The position numbers and the translations under genes are program-made. DNA of 64,000 nucleotides from Rhytidiadelphus loreus (lineage: Eukaryota > Streptophyta > Bryopsida > Hypnales > Hylocomiaceae): positions 26,734,863 to 26,798,862 of the forward strand of contig OX344761.1 in the NCBI GenBank assembly GCA_947034895.1. The letters are read 5' to 3'. The notes under the pieces were generated by a model, which worked only from the letters and a program-made list of their open reading frames with translations, did not search any database and was not told the origin of the DNA. Shown here one piece after another: positions 50,432 through 63,287 of this stretch (the first letter of the stretch is position 1; every line of letters starts with the position of its first letter).

Positions 50432-51460
50432 CCTGCAAATTCCAAACGGTTCCAGTCGCTTCCGAAACAGGTCAGCCACCCTAAATTGGTTCCTTTCAAA
50501 GCCTTCCTGTTGCCATTGTCAATTGAGACTGCCTTGCAATCTCTCGTTTGCAATTCAGATTTTTCGTATCCATCTCGGAATTGGACTGTTCTGCACGGAT
50601 CGCAAAAGGTCGCAACCTCGGAAACTTCGAGGTCGCGAGGTTTGGACTGTAGCCTTGCCGGGGTCAGCCGGAGGGATAAGGTCCACGGAAAAACAATTAC
50701 AATAACAATTACAGCATCACGCGCCTACAAAAGCAGTGCCCGAATTCGCTCTCAATTGGAGAAGTTCGCATTTGACATGAAAAGATGGTGTCCACAACTT
50801 GCTGTGCTGTTTAGTGACGGTCGTTGCGAGGCTGGGATGCTGTGCGGAAGTCCGCAAGCAAGAAATTCTCATTGGCCGCAGTCTCGGCACTAGTGGTGAC
50901 TGTGGGCCCTCATTGCGTTGCCATGCCGCGACGACTCAGTCCGAGGTCCCGTGCAAATCAGTACCACGACAGGGGCGACCATTGGGACAGCAGACTAAAT
51001 TGACAAGCGCAAGGACGTTGCCAATAGGGTGACTGAGAGCTCTGGAAATCTTTTGTCATGCGCAATAGACAGCAAGTTAGCGACGTAAGCAATGAGCTAC
51101 CGCTAAGAATAGAGGAGACAATGGCGGAGTCGGTATTGCTCCGAAAACGACGTAAGTACGCAATCTCGACACAAGCGAAGAAATTTGTTGCAGTGCAAGC
51201 TCATCTCGCTCTGGTTGGAGAATAATTCACCGGAGATGCACCAAATTGCTGTGAGGAATTCAAAAGTGTTGGAAGCGCAATTCAAATAGTGATGGACAAA
51301 GTCTACAAGGGCAAATTCGGGAAGTTCTATTGAGCTGCAGAGGACACCAAATCAGGAAAGAAGACGAGCGATGGGAAGCTGGCGAGGAGATCAGTGTGTA
51401 AACAATGCGAGGAATCGACGGGGAGAAACGAATTCGTGCGCAAATCGACTCGATTTCGGG
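50432..51460 (-). promoter_or_regulatory. Upstream and 5' leader region of SCAB copy 2
   Basis: A GC-richer region upstream of the start codon at 50431. TTTGCAGG directly before ATG could be the end of a leader intron, which was not resolved. The block at 51340-51450 matches 21840-21945 upstream of copy 1. Both include the short antisense string ATGCGAGGAAT(C/T)GA(C/T)GGG, so a conserved regulatory element or a divergently read exon is possible. Confidence 0.45.
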
Positions 51461-54400
51461 CGGACGGAGAGTCGAAATGGTCGAAAGGCGCTGGCGGGGA
51501 CGGGCGCGGGTGGGCCGGGGGCGCGGCAATAGGTGGCTGGTGAATTTTGACGTTTTCGGTGGGAGCACGTGGGGTGGTGTCACTGGTAGGAAGCCAGTCT
51601 TCATATCTTTATTTTCTTTTAACTAATTCGAGAACAAATTTGAGAACTGATAACTGCACAAGAAACGGTTTTTAATAAATGTTGGAGTAGTGTCTTTGTC
51701 AAATGACGGTGAGTCGGTGACTACACAGGAAGGGAGCAGTGTATTTTTTTTTGGCGATTTTTTTGCTGGAAAGCGATTATTTGGGGGAGGAATCTTGGGC
51801 ATAATATTCTTGCTTTTCAATGGATGAAATCACCAATTTGCTACCAAATCCAAGATAGTATTGCTCTATTTTGGATGAATGTATGTTGTTTTGGATGAAT
51901 ATGTATATTTTGATACATAAATTGCAAGTTTCATCCATTTTTATGGATGTAAATAGCTTCATCCTTCCAATGACTGTCACTTTTTGCATTGCCTAAAATA
52001 AATGGAGAAAAAACACCTTGGAAGGGAGTTTCTTTCTATTTCTTTCGGTCTATTTGCAATAGATGGAGGGTTACATTTCTGAAAGTTTGAGGGCACTTAT
52101 ACCCTAGGTGAAGGTCAAATTTGGAAATAATAAAGTCATTTTTGTGAAATAATGTCACATGTCACCTTCAGTTGACATGACTTAGATCCCTAAGAATCTA
52201 ACGTGGAAATTCAATTTTGACACCTAAGTGTTGGATTTGACCTTCACATATGGAATATGTAAAGACATCTTCAAAGAATCACTATACACAAGGCAATGCA
52301 TTGAATACTTTAATGATTCAAATAGAATTTGAGGTTGAAAATTTTATCAATCATTGTGCATCAAAAAGTTATATAAATTGACACAAGCAAATCCAAATTA
52401 AAAAAGTTGGACAATTGAACTAGAGACCATTGAAAGCAAGTTGGAAAACAAAAATTGTAGGAATATGAAAAATCATATTTAAGAAAGAAAAATCAAAGAA
52501 ATGGCATGGCAATTGGGTCTTTTCCATGATTAATCTTTTTGGGACATGATTTCAAGTGACTCTATATAATCATTTGTTTGATAAAACAATGTTGCAACAA
52601 AACACATCCTTCACAATCTTTTTTCATTTTTATAGGATCATTGAAAGACCAATTTTTTAAGTGGAAGTTTTGTTTGACATGAAATGCATCATTTTAGAAT
52701 TTTGCACAAGTCTTGCTCTTGTGTTGCCCATTTATAAAAAAAAGAAAAAGACATCTTGTTTATATTCTAAGATTCAATGAAAGTCATTATTATTGAATTT
52801 CTTGAGTTGCACAAGTTGATATTGTATAATCTTCATTTTTCTCTTACAATTTAGGGCCCCATCTTGAAAACTGATCTTTGGCTTCAAAGGTTTTTGGAGC
52901 TGAGTAGAAAACTCAAAATTCAACCAAGATGCCTTTTTTATACATAACCTACATTCTTTTAGTATTGTTGATGTGAATCCGGCATTTCAAATTGGTTTCA
53001 AGGTGAAGTTGTATTCAAATTAAAGTCATTAATTCCAAAAGGATAGCAAAGTCCCCTTGGGGGACAAAATGGATTTTACATAGGTTCCCATTATTCCTAT
53101 TTTTGGAGAAAATTTGAAGTTTTTTACAAGATAGAAAAATACATGACAAATTTTGGGAATATAATTTTTATTTCAATTAGAACTAAGAAGTAAAAGTTAT
53201 AGCTCCCTAAGTTCAAAATGGAGTTCGCCAGGTAAGGAAAATGAAAATGAAAAATGAAATAAAATCCTCAAAAATGTGTTTTGCATAGATTATATTTTTG
53301 TTTATATGGACAACTTTGATTCATTCCATTTGGATTAGTGATGTGAAACTTATAAAGCTTCTTGTTTTATAGGCAATCAATGCATCTTCTTGAAAAAATA
53401 ACTTATTGGATTCTTTTTTTAACTTTATTTTTACAATTTAAAAAAATAAATCCAGAAGTGGTTCAATTCACTTGCTACAACAATCTCAAAGTTGGGATTA
53501 GTGCATTTCAATTGTATCTTAGAGAGATTAATGATTTAATTTTTCCTTCTATCTCATACCAACTCAACTTAACAAGTTTTTAAAGAATGAAAACCAAGTC
53601 TTTTTCCATTTTGATGTTATTCCCCTAGAATCTCAACTAAATTTTGGTATGTTAGTTTCCAACCCTAGGCATTTACATCATACTAAAAGATGCAAATTGA
53701 ATTCAACATCCTCTAATTCTCACTTGATTTTGAAGTTGAGATCCTCCAACATGCACACAAAGGGGTGGGGGACTTTTTACATTGAAATTGTCAATCTCAC
53801 AAATGGTAAGGAATTTGAATTTGAAACTTTTTTCATGTGTTTTAAATGAAGGTAAGATTAAGATTCCATGGTTACAATTGCCGTTGCTTATATTTATTTT
53901 CATTGAACACAACAATGACCATTTTCTAGCTTTTTTGAACTCAAAATGCAAAGGAGCTTTTAGTAGGAATTGAGTTAAATTTCAAGATTGATGCAACAAA
54001 AAGTGGCAAGGCTACAACATATATATGATGATGCACATTAAGGTAGGTACATCCAAAATCACACCCTACCTAAAACTGCCATCATCACTCTATGTACATC
54101 TCCCAAATTAATATGTAACTAGTATGTGAAAGAAATGATTCCAGAACCTTTACCCAAAAAAAACTTTGACCTTTTGTGTTCTTTGGTGCGTTGGAACCTC
54201 CTCTTACTTGACAACAAGAAAATCAATGAAAATTTACCTAGTTTAATAATAGTAATTAGGCACACTAGAAAAAGTGGTGATTTGGGGGGAACTCACCAAT
54301 TTATTCTCACAAATCTAGACTCAAGGGCACTTCACACTATGGCTATAAGCGCAAGAGGCCGTCTATTTCCATCAATCAAATTGCCGAATTCTTAATTTCT

Positions 54401-54499
54401 TGCAATTTGATTGGTGGAAATCAACAACCTCTTGACCTTCGGTTCATGAATGTAGGAAGTCCATAAATCGCCCATTTAAGAGCTGAAATTGAAATTTGG
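51461..54499. other. AT-rich intergenic DNA with one foldback candidate
   Basis: No gene is supported. At 52105-52250 the ends TAGGTGAAGGTCAAAT and ATTTGACCTTCACATA are inverted, with weaker pairing inside, suggesting a small old MITE of about 146 bp. Confidence 0.35.
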
Positions 54500-54763
54500 G
54501 GAAGTGAAGCTTCTTAAAAAATTATTTTTCAATAAAATTTCCTTGAAAGACAAGTAGAATTGACATTTAACCCAAGTTGTTTCATATCTTTTTAATTGGA
54601 GCTTTGTGGAATTAGTTACAGAATTTTGAAGTTGAAATGGCATAGGGCTCTTAAATCGCCCACTTCCTCAAATGTACATTGCTTGTAAAATGTACATTGC
54701 CTGTACATTGTTGAAGGCTATGTAGAGATAGTGTACATTTGAGGAGGTGGGCAATTTTAGAGC
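54500..54763 (+). repeat. Repeat unit A with a foldback at its right end
   Basis: 54500-54640 shares AACCCAAGT(T/C)GTTTCATAT and GAATTAGTTACA, then TTTTGAAGTTGAAATG with 55270-55420. Its right part (54648-54763) is a foldback: CGCCCACTTCCTCAAATGTA pairs with TACATTTGAGGAGGTGGGCA. The distal copy keeps only a decayed version of that foldback. Confidence 0.6.
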
Positions 54764-55269
54764 TTGTGCGCTTGTAGAAACTCCTACCTTCTTTAACTTC
54801 GTGTGAAGTGTCCTCCACCTTGAGAATTTTGAGATTCAGGTTGGATACCACACAGTACCTCCCTTCGAAGTTACTGTAGCTTCTCTAGAGTGGACAGAAT
54901 TCCTTTTGTGCTGCAATCAAGTTTGAACCATCAGACAGACAAGCATAAAAGGTCACGTCCTTGGGACATTTTTGGCAACAGAAGAATTTATTGCACTGGC
55001 TGATAGCAGTGATACAGAATATCCTCAACATGACAACTTCATCTGTAACTGAATCTGGCAGAGCCAAACGGTGTTTATTTGAATTCAAGGTTTTTGTTCA
55101 TAAGTTATTTCGGTTGAGACTGCAGTCAGGAAAAAGTGATATTCCGTTGACTGGAATGATGAAGCTAAGCTTACATCACCTCGGGCATTGAGTGAGTGTT
55201 GAAACGTGCAAAGTGAGGTGAAAATACATCTCTATTCACTGAAAAATGTGTGTACTTTGCATCCCAAAG

Positions 55270-55510
55270 AATAATCTCAGATTTTGAAGCTAAACTCCTT
55301 CAAAAAAAAATTCAGTAAATTTTCATAGGAAGAAAAAAGGAATTGGCATCTAACCCAAGTCGTTTCATATTTTTTGGACCTTCGAGGAATTAGTTACAAA
55401 TTTTTGAAGTTGAAATGCAGTGATCACTAAAAGCGACCACCTCCTGAAATGTACATTGTTGGTACATTGAAGAAAGCAAAATGTACCTTTGTATCATGAT
55501 TGTTTTTAGA
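55270..55510 (+). repeat. Repeat unit B, partner of 54500-54763
   Basis: Same order of landmarks as unit A about 780 bp away. The foldback part is recognisable as ACCACCTCCTGAAATGTACA at about 55436 but its second arm has decayed. Confidence 0.55.
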
Positions 55511-55784
55511 GCATGGACGCTATTAGAGCATATTACCTTACTTCTCAACCCAAAGTATAATCGCCTCTCAAAGATTCTGAAGCACTCTCGTGATTTCATC
55601 TATTTCGAAAGTGGAAAAATATTTCATCAAATATTTCCTCTAATTTTTTTTTGGTCAGTAGCTTTTAAGAAAATTTCTATTACATAAAATTTGAACCTTG
55701 AAGAAGGCCGTTAGAAAGCTATTTGATTTTCAGGTGTAGTGCAAATATAGGGAAATAAAATAATTATTTTATTTATTTTTCAAT

Positions 55785-55912
55785 ATTTAAAAAAAAAATC
55801 CAATGTAATGTGGTAGTGCCGAGGCACTAGTAGTGCCCCATCACATTAAAAAAAGAAAATAATTTAATAAATTTTTCACTATAACTGCATTGTTGCCAAA
55901 AAATCTTACAGC
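55785..55912 (-). repeat. Dispersed repeat related to about 16520-16620
   Basis: Read on the minus strand it gives TTTTTTGGCAACAATGCAGT, later GGGGCACTACTAGTGCC. The copy near 16520-16620 has the same order of landmarks. A weaker third relative may lie near 58025-58080. Confidence 0.45.
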
Positions 55913-56411
55913 CTACAACACGCCTGGAATTTTTCCTAGTGTCACTTCAAAAAGACCTCGCTTTAGCTTTTTTCATTATAGTATTGTAATAGGTGCTCAA
56001 ACATGGGATTATCCTAAATATAGTAACCTCGTTAAGAGCTTTAGTGGCTGATTTGGCCCATTTCAAGGTATGGTTGGAAAGTAGAATGCATTGCATGGAG
56101 GAGTGTGGTTGATTCTACCAGAGAGTTGATAGGGATGGTTGATCATTACAAAAGTTTGAACCCAAGTATAGATTGTGTCAAATTTTGGCTGCAATTTTGT
56201 GATGTTTGATTTACCAATTGAAGTGTTAAAAGTTGAATTTTAACCAATGGAAGCTGAATTCAGGTGTTAATTGGATGATTTTGAGGTGCCAAATGGGAGT
56301 TTTGCTTAGATTGATAGGCAGATTATTAGTGGTTAAGAATTGTCACGTGAATCAAGGTGGAAAAAGGTGTGAGCTGTGATTTCCAAATGGAATTTGAATG
56401 GTTGTCTCTAT

Positions 56412-56552
56412 CACTACAGGGCATATATGACTTGTCCACTATGACTTCACCCACAAAAACGACTCCAAAATGACTGCAAAACAGTTGTTTTGCAGTCATT
56501 TTTGTAGGTGAAGTCATAGTGAACAATTATATTCCCTCATTTTCTTGTAGTG
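56412..56552. mobile_element. CACTA-type foldback MITE, 141 bp
   Basis: It starts CACTACAGGG and ends CTTGTAGTG. The inner arms (CACTATGACTTCACC, GACTGCAAAACAG) pair closely with the right half. TAT flanks both sides (56409-56411 and 56553-56555), a 3-bp target duplication. It differs in sequence from the element at 9378-9521 but is the same class. Confidence 0.8.
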
Positions 56553-57284
56553 TATATGAGGGTATTTAGTTGTGGACCAAATTGAAATCGGGCCCCACTA
56601 CGAGATGAGCGTGCGAGTCCAGCCTCTGAATTGGCTATTTTTGTTGTGATTTTGCTTCTACATAATTAATACAATTGGAGTTGATTTGCCTAATTGGAGT
56701 GTGTAGTGATTTATGTGTGCATTATGTGGAATTTGCTTAATTGTGTTATATTGTGATGTGTGTTAATGAAATTATATTGAATTATATTTTGTGTGAAAAT
56801 TGATTGTTAATGTGTGTTAAGCCTAATCCGTGATTGTGTATATGTTGAATGAGTAATCCAAGTTGGAGTGTTTGTGACTATGGAAGTTGCTTATTTGTGT
56901 GTATGTGTGGTTGTAGTTTATGTGTGCCTATGTATTAGTGCTTGCTTGCTGGATATACCAATTTGGAAAATTTTATAAGTGTTGATATTAATTGTGTTAT
57001 TGTTAGGGTCACTATATCCAGTCGTTGAATGAGATTTTAAGCTAGTGAAAATTTGTATATGTTAATACCAATATCCAAATGGGAAATCGATTTGTATGTG
57101 ATTGAGGAAATCAAGGTTAATAGAGAGCCTAATGGGAAATTGTAGTTGTGATTGGAAATTATAATAGTTGTGTCTAATTCCAAATCAATTAGTTAATCAA
57201 GCCAGTGATTGAGTATGAACATAATTGATAAACATATTGATTATCAAATAGGAAAAGGGAAAGAGTAAAAATTGTTGAGTGATA

Positions 57285-57661
57285 TGTGGGAATATAGTAT
57301 AAATTTGCCGAGTGTTAGGTGTGAGCATAATCAAAGTTAAATAGGAATTTATGAGTGACATGATTGGAATGGCAATACAAAGTAAATCCTAAGTTGGTGG
57401 ATAAATCAAAAAGATGAATTGAGTGCCGCTGTTTGCAAAAGATTTGGAGTTCGGAGAGACCAAATTGGAAGTTGTGGGAATATAGTATAAATTTTCCGAG
57501 TGTTGGGTGTGAGCATAATCGAAGTTAAATAGGAATTTATGAGTGACATGATTGGAATGGCAATACAAAGTAAATCCCAAGTTGGTGGATAAATCAAAAA
57601 GATGAATCCAGTGCGGCTGTTTGCAAAAGATTTGGAGTTCGGAGAGACCAAATTGGAAGTT
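57285..57661 (+). repeat. Tandem duplication, 188-bp unit, nearly identical copies
   Basis: 57285-57472 and 57473-57660 differ at only about ten positions by eye. The unit contains GAGCATAATC, GTGACATGATTGGAATGGCA and GGAGTTCGGAGAGACC. The near identity indicates a recent duplication. Antisense open frames through it are repeats of one another and not a gene. Confidence 0.9.
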
Positions 57662-58798
57662 GAAAAGTCTTGATGTAATTGAAGTAAGAATATCCAATTG
57701 GTAAAAAGATTATGAATTATAATTAATAGAGAAATAAAAAAGAGCCAAATAAGAGTTAATGTATTCTATCCTTTGTGGTCAAATAAGAGTAGAGAGTAGC
57801 ATTGAAATTAGGCCTAGTTGGTGAGGTTTTCAAATTTTTAATCTTTAAGTTGTGCTCTTGGTTGGTTTTGATGTAAATCTTGTTGAAATTCTCCTCAGGA
57901 ACAAATCTATAATATTAATAGAATAAAATTTCTAATTATGAAAAATCCTCAATCTGCACCAAGAAAGGGTTGTAAGACAACATGCAATAGGTGCACTTAT
58001 AAATTTGAAAAAAAAAACTATTTTTTTTCCAATAATTGACGTGCCACTAGGAGTATTGCGTTAGTTTGGCAATTTCATTTTTTTTAAACATAATTTGGAA
58101 AAAAATTATTTAATTTTTCATGTATTTGCACTAGGGGTGAAAGTTAAATGGCCTTACTTGAGCCTTAGATTTTTGTAATGCTTGGTATTCCTATCGAATT
58201 CCCTCAACTCTTAACATATGAGAATTTGTCGGTATAGGCACATTTATAAAAGAGCTCATCCAAGAGCTTGTCATGTCAAGCTTGCTTCCATGCAAAATGT
58301 GCATGCACCGACGTGTTCTCTAATACAAAATATTGAGAGTTTGTTATTTTGATTGTTTTTTTCATTTGAATGAAGACACATGAGGTAAACCAATCTATGA
58401 CAAGCAAAAACACTCACTTTAGAGAACAATCCATTACAATCTTGTATCAACCCATGACAAACTTTTTCCAATAAATGAGATTTGGACTTCTATAATTGCT
58501 ATAGGTAAGCGACATGACCATTATCAATCAACACTTTATGTTGGTTTGGGAGGTAGTGTAGAGACTCTTCGGGACCAATTAGGCACACACTTCAAAAATT
58601 CATAACAAATTCACACTTTGTGAAGAAAATAAAATTTCAATTACTCAATCAACCCCTATTTCTCACATTTATCTTCACATGGAATTTTTTTTTGAATCAA
58701 TTTCAGCGATACCAACAGGGCAAACTAGTAGTTCCTTAAATCATAGGATGGTTTACCTTCCTTGAAGTAGAAATCAACCTGTATATACTAAGTAATGC
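57662..58798. other. AT-rich intergenic DNA, no gene supported
   Basis: Short unrecognised frames only. Confidence 0.3.
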
Positions 58799-59024
58799 TT
58801 AACCCATAAACCACGCGTAGGACGTTTTTTGGCCGATGAATGACAAAGAATCTCTCCTTGTAGGATAGAAATGCAACTATTCATCCTCAAATTGTGTGGA
58901 AAGGGAAGATCATCTACACTAGTTTGTGTTCCAATGAGTACTTTTTCATTTTTTTAAGCCAACAATTCACACGGTGACAAAACAGGTGATCTCCACGGTG
59001 ACCAGCCCGGCGTTCAAGGGTTAA
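58799..59024. mobile_element. Small TTAA-flanked element (E7)
   Basis: TTAACCCATAAACCACG at the left (58799). The right end, read inverted, is TTAACCCTTGAACGCCG (59024). The 218-bp body has imperfect inverted ends that fit the family pattern. It lies about 250 bp downstream of the aquaporin stop codon. Confidence 0.4.
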
Positions 59025-59276
59025 TATCTGACCAGTACTGACCAGTATTGTAGTATCCCAGCAATTTATACAAACAGCATATACTGTATATGCGTTGTTA
59101 TATTGTACATAATCACCATTCATTGCAACTGAACAACAACCAATTGAAAAGGGCATTAAGTTATTGGAAACAGTTACAAAAAGGAAAGCCGACACTAACT
59201 CATCTAAGGAATCTTTGCAATGCTCTAGAACTAACTTACACTAGTTTGGGGGCATTTCATGACGGTCCCCTTTAAC

Positions 59277-62200
59277 TTACTCATACAAACTTCTGAATCG
59301 GAATGATCCTGCTTTCAGCACATACATGTGGTACAAAGAAGCACAAGTCGCACCAGCAAGAGGTCCTACCCAAAATATCCACTGCACATTTGGGAAAAAA
59401 CAACAACAAACAAACATGGTCATTTGAATAAGGTACCATGTGTAGAAACCCATTTTAGATGTGTAATTTGTTTAACAAATATACATTAAATAAGTACTGA
59501 ATACAGTTGATTGAAGAATTGAAGAAAGTAGTTGAGATAAGGGTAAGTGAGCCCCATTGTGGGCAAAATGATATTAGTGGTGTACATTTTAGAACTTGAA
59601 TGTACACCACCTTTACAATTTTGCCTACAATGGGGTTCACTTACCTTACATGAAGCAAGCTCATTCTCTTTGCATGAATGACAATACAGTAGCTAAGGCC
59701 AAAAGAGGAAAATAAGGTAAGCCATCATATTTGTGTCACAAAGAAGAGGCCTAGTTGTACCATGATGCAACAATAGTGCACATTTGAAATTTCATATTGA
59801 AACGTGCACTACTAATACATAATGACACAAAATGGATCTGATAATTGAATTATGGCAAAAATAAGGTGGGTTCTTTAAACCTTCAATGTCATAGCCTAAT
59901 GTCCAGTGTATTTTAAAAAAACTGTAACATTTTAAGGGTTAATCAGTAATTAAACTGAGTGTGGAGCTTACATGTTGGGACCATTTGCCATGGTGAGGGT
60001 TGGCCACTGCAGCACCCAAACTTCGAGCCGGGTTGATTCCTGTTCCAGTTATGGGTATGGTTGCAAGGTGAACCACAAACACTGCAAAACCTATTGGCAG
60101 TGGAGCCAATACCTGCACAAATGAAGCGTCCTCAAATAATTAATGTTATGTGATTTCATGAGCTATTGTACTAAATATGCTCTGCTAAATCTAGATAATG
60201 AAAAACAGATCCTCATTGTACAATGTTCAACACAATGACATTGACATAAAGCAATGACAACAAAAATAATGACCCCTTATAACTTGTGTGCTTATAATAT
60301 TCAAACACTATTAATGATTCATATACTTCACCTCATCCTAGTTGCAATTATCCTATGTGACTTACAAAAACTCAAATTTAACCTACTTCACAAATCATCA
60401 AGACTAACTTCATTTGAAAATAGGTGATCTGAACCTCACTACAATCTCAAATGTTAGTTGTAAAAACAAGGTGAGCATGAGATGACATGATGGCTCCCAT
60501 GGTGGAAACATGGTTGACACAAACTTGCAAAATGACCACAAGAAAAACCCACATTTGATCTTTCTAAGTCACGTGGATCGTCTCATGAGTCATGTCACAA
60601 GTTCACACACACCATGTTTCCATTCCACTAGTGTCAATCATCAATTTCGTTAAACTTGTTGCAGTTCCCATGCCAAAGATTGTGTCATTCACCTACAGAA
60701 AGTTCTGCAAACTAAGACAAGCATAGAATTCCATTTCAGATCGAGCTTTCTCAAAAAAAAGTGCCAGAGTTATGGAATATCACCCTTAACGATCACCACC
60801 GAGCCTGTCCGACAGATTTTTTTGCAGTGTATTCTGTGAAAACTTGTGTCCATTTAAAGCCTCAAAAGCTTCCGTTTTTCAGTGTCTTTAATTTGAAAAC
60901 TGGACATGATTGTAGTTGGAGAGTGTTTCTAGTTCTTCTTACCGGCACATGCGAATCTCTGGCGCTTCGTGTGGGATCGGTTGCACAGAGCACGGTGTAG
61001 AGCAACACGAACGTGCCCATAATCTCTGCGCCCAGCGCTTGCCCAATGCTGTGGCCAGGCTTCACACTGTTGACAGCAGCTTGGCCGAATGTGTGAAACT
61101 CGTCATTGCCTTGCACTCCTCTGGCGATCAAGGCCCCGCATATGGCGCCCAGGCACTGCGCCACTATGTAGGCCAAGGCTCGCGTCAAAGTCACCTTCTT
61201 GGCAAGGAAGAGGCCGAACGTCACCGCAGGGTTAATGTGGCCGCCTGCAAGCAAGTAATGGCCACGGATCAATGATCCTCAAATTCAAATTCGTTACGTA
61301 CATTGGCTGAAAAATTGTGACAATAATCTGCACGAAAGTAGTGCTGACAAGTGCTGGAAAGTAGGGAAGGTAGAGCCGTAGAGGTTTGCAATTCCTGGCT
61401 GTGTGCATCCTTTGTAATAAAGATAACGAAATCGATAACGTTGCCAATCATTCAATTTTTGGAAGAAATATGGCATTACAAGATTGAATGCAGACAATAG
61501 AACAAAATAATCTCACGGGAAGCCCAATTCTGTACATGTCAATGGCAGTCAGTTGTTAGGTAAGAGAAGTTAACCCTTCAAGTACTAAGAAGCACACTTT
61601 GGGCCTCATGTTTTTTTCAGCAGTTTGGAAGAGTTTATATGGGGATTTCTATTTATTCAAGTTTTTATTTTTTTTAGTCAACACATGTAATATTCTTCAC
61701 TCAAGATAATGATATAAAAAAAATTCTCCACTTAGATTATACCTATCACAATATGATCTATCAAAGTGGTCAATTTAAAATCAACAATCCCTTGCACTTG
61801 CAGGGTTTTCCATCAAAGTATCCAACCACCATGTTGTTTTAGAAATTTTATAGTGTCCATAATAAATTCTTGATTTGAGCATAATTGAGCATGATCCAAT
61901 CACTGATGGTAACGTGGAAATGGAGCCTTGTTATGAAAACAACACCCGTCACCATGTTATTTCTTATAGCAAGGCTCTACTTTCACGTTACCTCGTTCAA
62001 AATCCTGCTCATTCTAAGTCCTTAGGTCAACCCCCAAAGTTCAGATACAAGTGCTTGTGTAGAACACCTTTGAATTACGTCTGATAATATGCTCTCAAGT
62101 CTGCGACTCTTGAGCATCACCTGATAGTCGATCTCAAATTCTGTAAACTCCTTCAGGACACAATGAAAGCCTTCAGTGGTAGACTTAGAGAGATGGGGAA

Positions 62201-63287
62201 TCAGACGGGCAGTTATATAAGCATTTCTGACGTCTTGGTCGAATCACTCTGGAAGGTTTAGGTAAAACACAGAGAGACTATCTCTAGTTCCCCGGATTGT
62301 CATTCCCAGTCACAACGTTGCCAACGGGGAAAATCAGTGCCACTGATTACCCCGGCCTATTTGCCACTCCACCAGGATCTCATCTTAAATTCCCTTTGGA
62401 AAATCTGTCTTTTCCCCCCCTGCAAGTCTCCCATTCTCCCATAAACGTCAACATTTGCAACCCTTAAAATTTCCTCTACAGCAGGTGATATCTACGAACA
62501 CAGATATGAGTTATTTTGAAGATCGGCGTTAAACGTGACACTCCCACAGAGAATCATTCTCATATAGTTAGTAAGATTTCCCTGATCCCCCATTCCTAGT
62601 GCTAAACCATCTGGGAAACTTAAATGTTAATTTCGTTAGATTGGTGGAATTCCGATTTCGTAAAATTCATTACTATGGCACGCGCGGCTTGAACCCCAAA
62701 TCTTTGTGAAGATATATGTGTGAAGATATATATTTGAGGACCATTTTTGGCTGTGCGAAGATCCGCTAATTTCATGAAATTGACGTTCCTCGTAGTGATT
62801 AGCAGTATTTAGATAAATGTCGCCATGTGTTGGGGCAACTAGAGTCGCGCCAGTTTAACGAAATTGACGATCTTGTGTATTCTCACAAGTATAACAAGGA
62901 GAATCTCCCTATGAAATCATCCAAACTGCAACAAATATTCGGAGATTCAACATTACCCATTAAGAAGTACGTACCTGAAATGCCCGCAATGCAGTAGACC
63001 AGAATGAAGATCATGCCTCCGAAGGACCAGGCAGTTTCAATGAGTCCGGCGCCGCCCGCGTTGATGCTTGTGGTGCCCACGAGCGTGGTGAGACTGATGT
63101 ACAGAAACAGCAGCGTGGCCAGAAACTCGGCGATGATGGCGCGGTAGAACGACCACTCCTTGGCTTCCTTGGAGTCCACAATGGGCGCTGGGGGAGGCTC
63201 GAGCGCACTCCCCCCGCTTTTCTCACTCTCCTCCTTCTCGCTTCGCTCTTTGCTTAGTTGGTGAAGAGTTGGACCTGGAGTAGACAT
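59277..63287 (-). CDS. Plasma-membrane intrinsic protein (PIP aquaporin), 4 exons, 286 aa
   Basis: A water channel of the plasma membrane. Exons: 63287-62975, 61244-60943, 60112-59972 and 59381-59277, all GT-AG. The first intron is phase 1 and the others phase 0. The first intron splits Gly105 just before the first NPA loop, as in other plant PIPs. The two NPA motifs are at 109-111 and 232-234. The selectivity filter reads Phe89, His220, Thr229, Arg235, the water-selective PIP set. Loop D keeps the gating His203. The C-terminus has Lys-Ala-Gly-Ser278-Phe-Arg, matching the PIP2 phosphorylation site. The serine usual in loop B is Thr123. The loop A cysteine common in PIPs is absent (residues 71-85). 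The N-terminus of about 45 residues is Glu/Lys/Pro-rich and longer than a typical PIP2, so PIP1 or PIP2 subgroup is left open. The start is the first ATG of the exon. Confidence 0.94.
59542..59645. other. 104-nt foldback in PIP intron 3
   Basis: GGTAAGTGAGCCCCATTGTG pairs with the inverted CAATGGGGTTCACTTACC, and pairing continues through GGCAAAAT and GGTGTACATT to a loop of about 8 nt. It could be a MITE or hairpin precursor. No target duplication was clear. Confidence 0.65.
60497..60633. mobile_element. Decayed foldback element in PIP intron 2
   Basis: CATGGTGGAAACATGG near the left end is inverted at the right as CCATGTTTCCATTCCACTAG. The right end read outward begins CACTAGTGGAATGG. The termini resemble those of the foldback at 26094-26228, suggesting one CACTA-like family. 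There is no clear target duplication. Confidence 0.4.

Noticed and set aside
57389..57697. 102- and 81-codon frames (-) with internal repeats
   Set aside because: They are produced by the 188-bp tandem duplication.
60916..61275. 119-codon frame (+)
   Set aside because: Antisense shadow of PIP exon 2.
61570..61625. TTAACCCTTCAAGTAC as another TTAA element end inside PIP intron 1
   Set aside because: It resembles the E1/E4 termini but no partner end was found, so it may be a fragment or chance.
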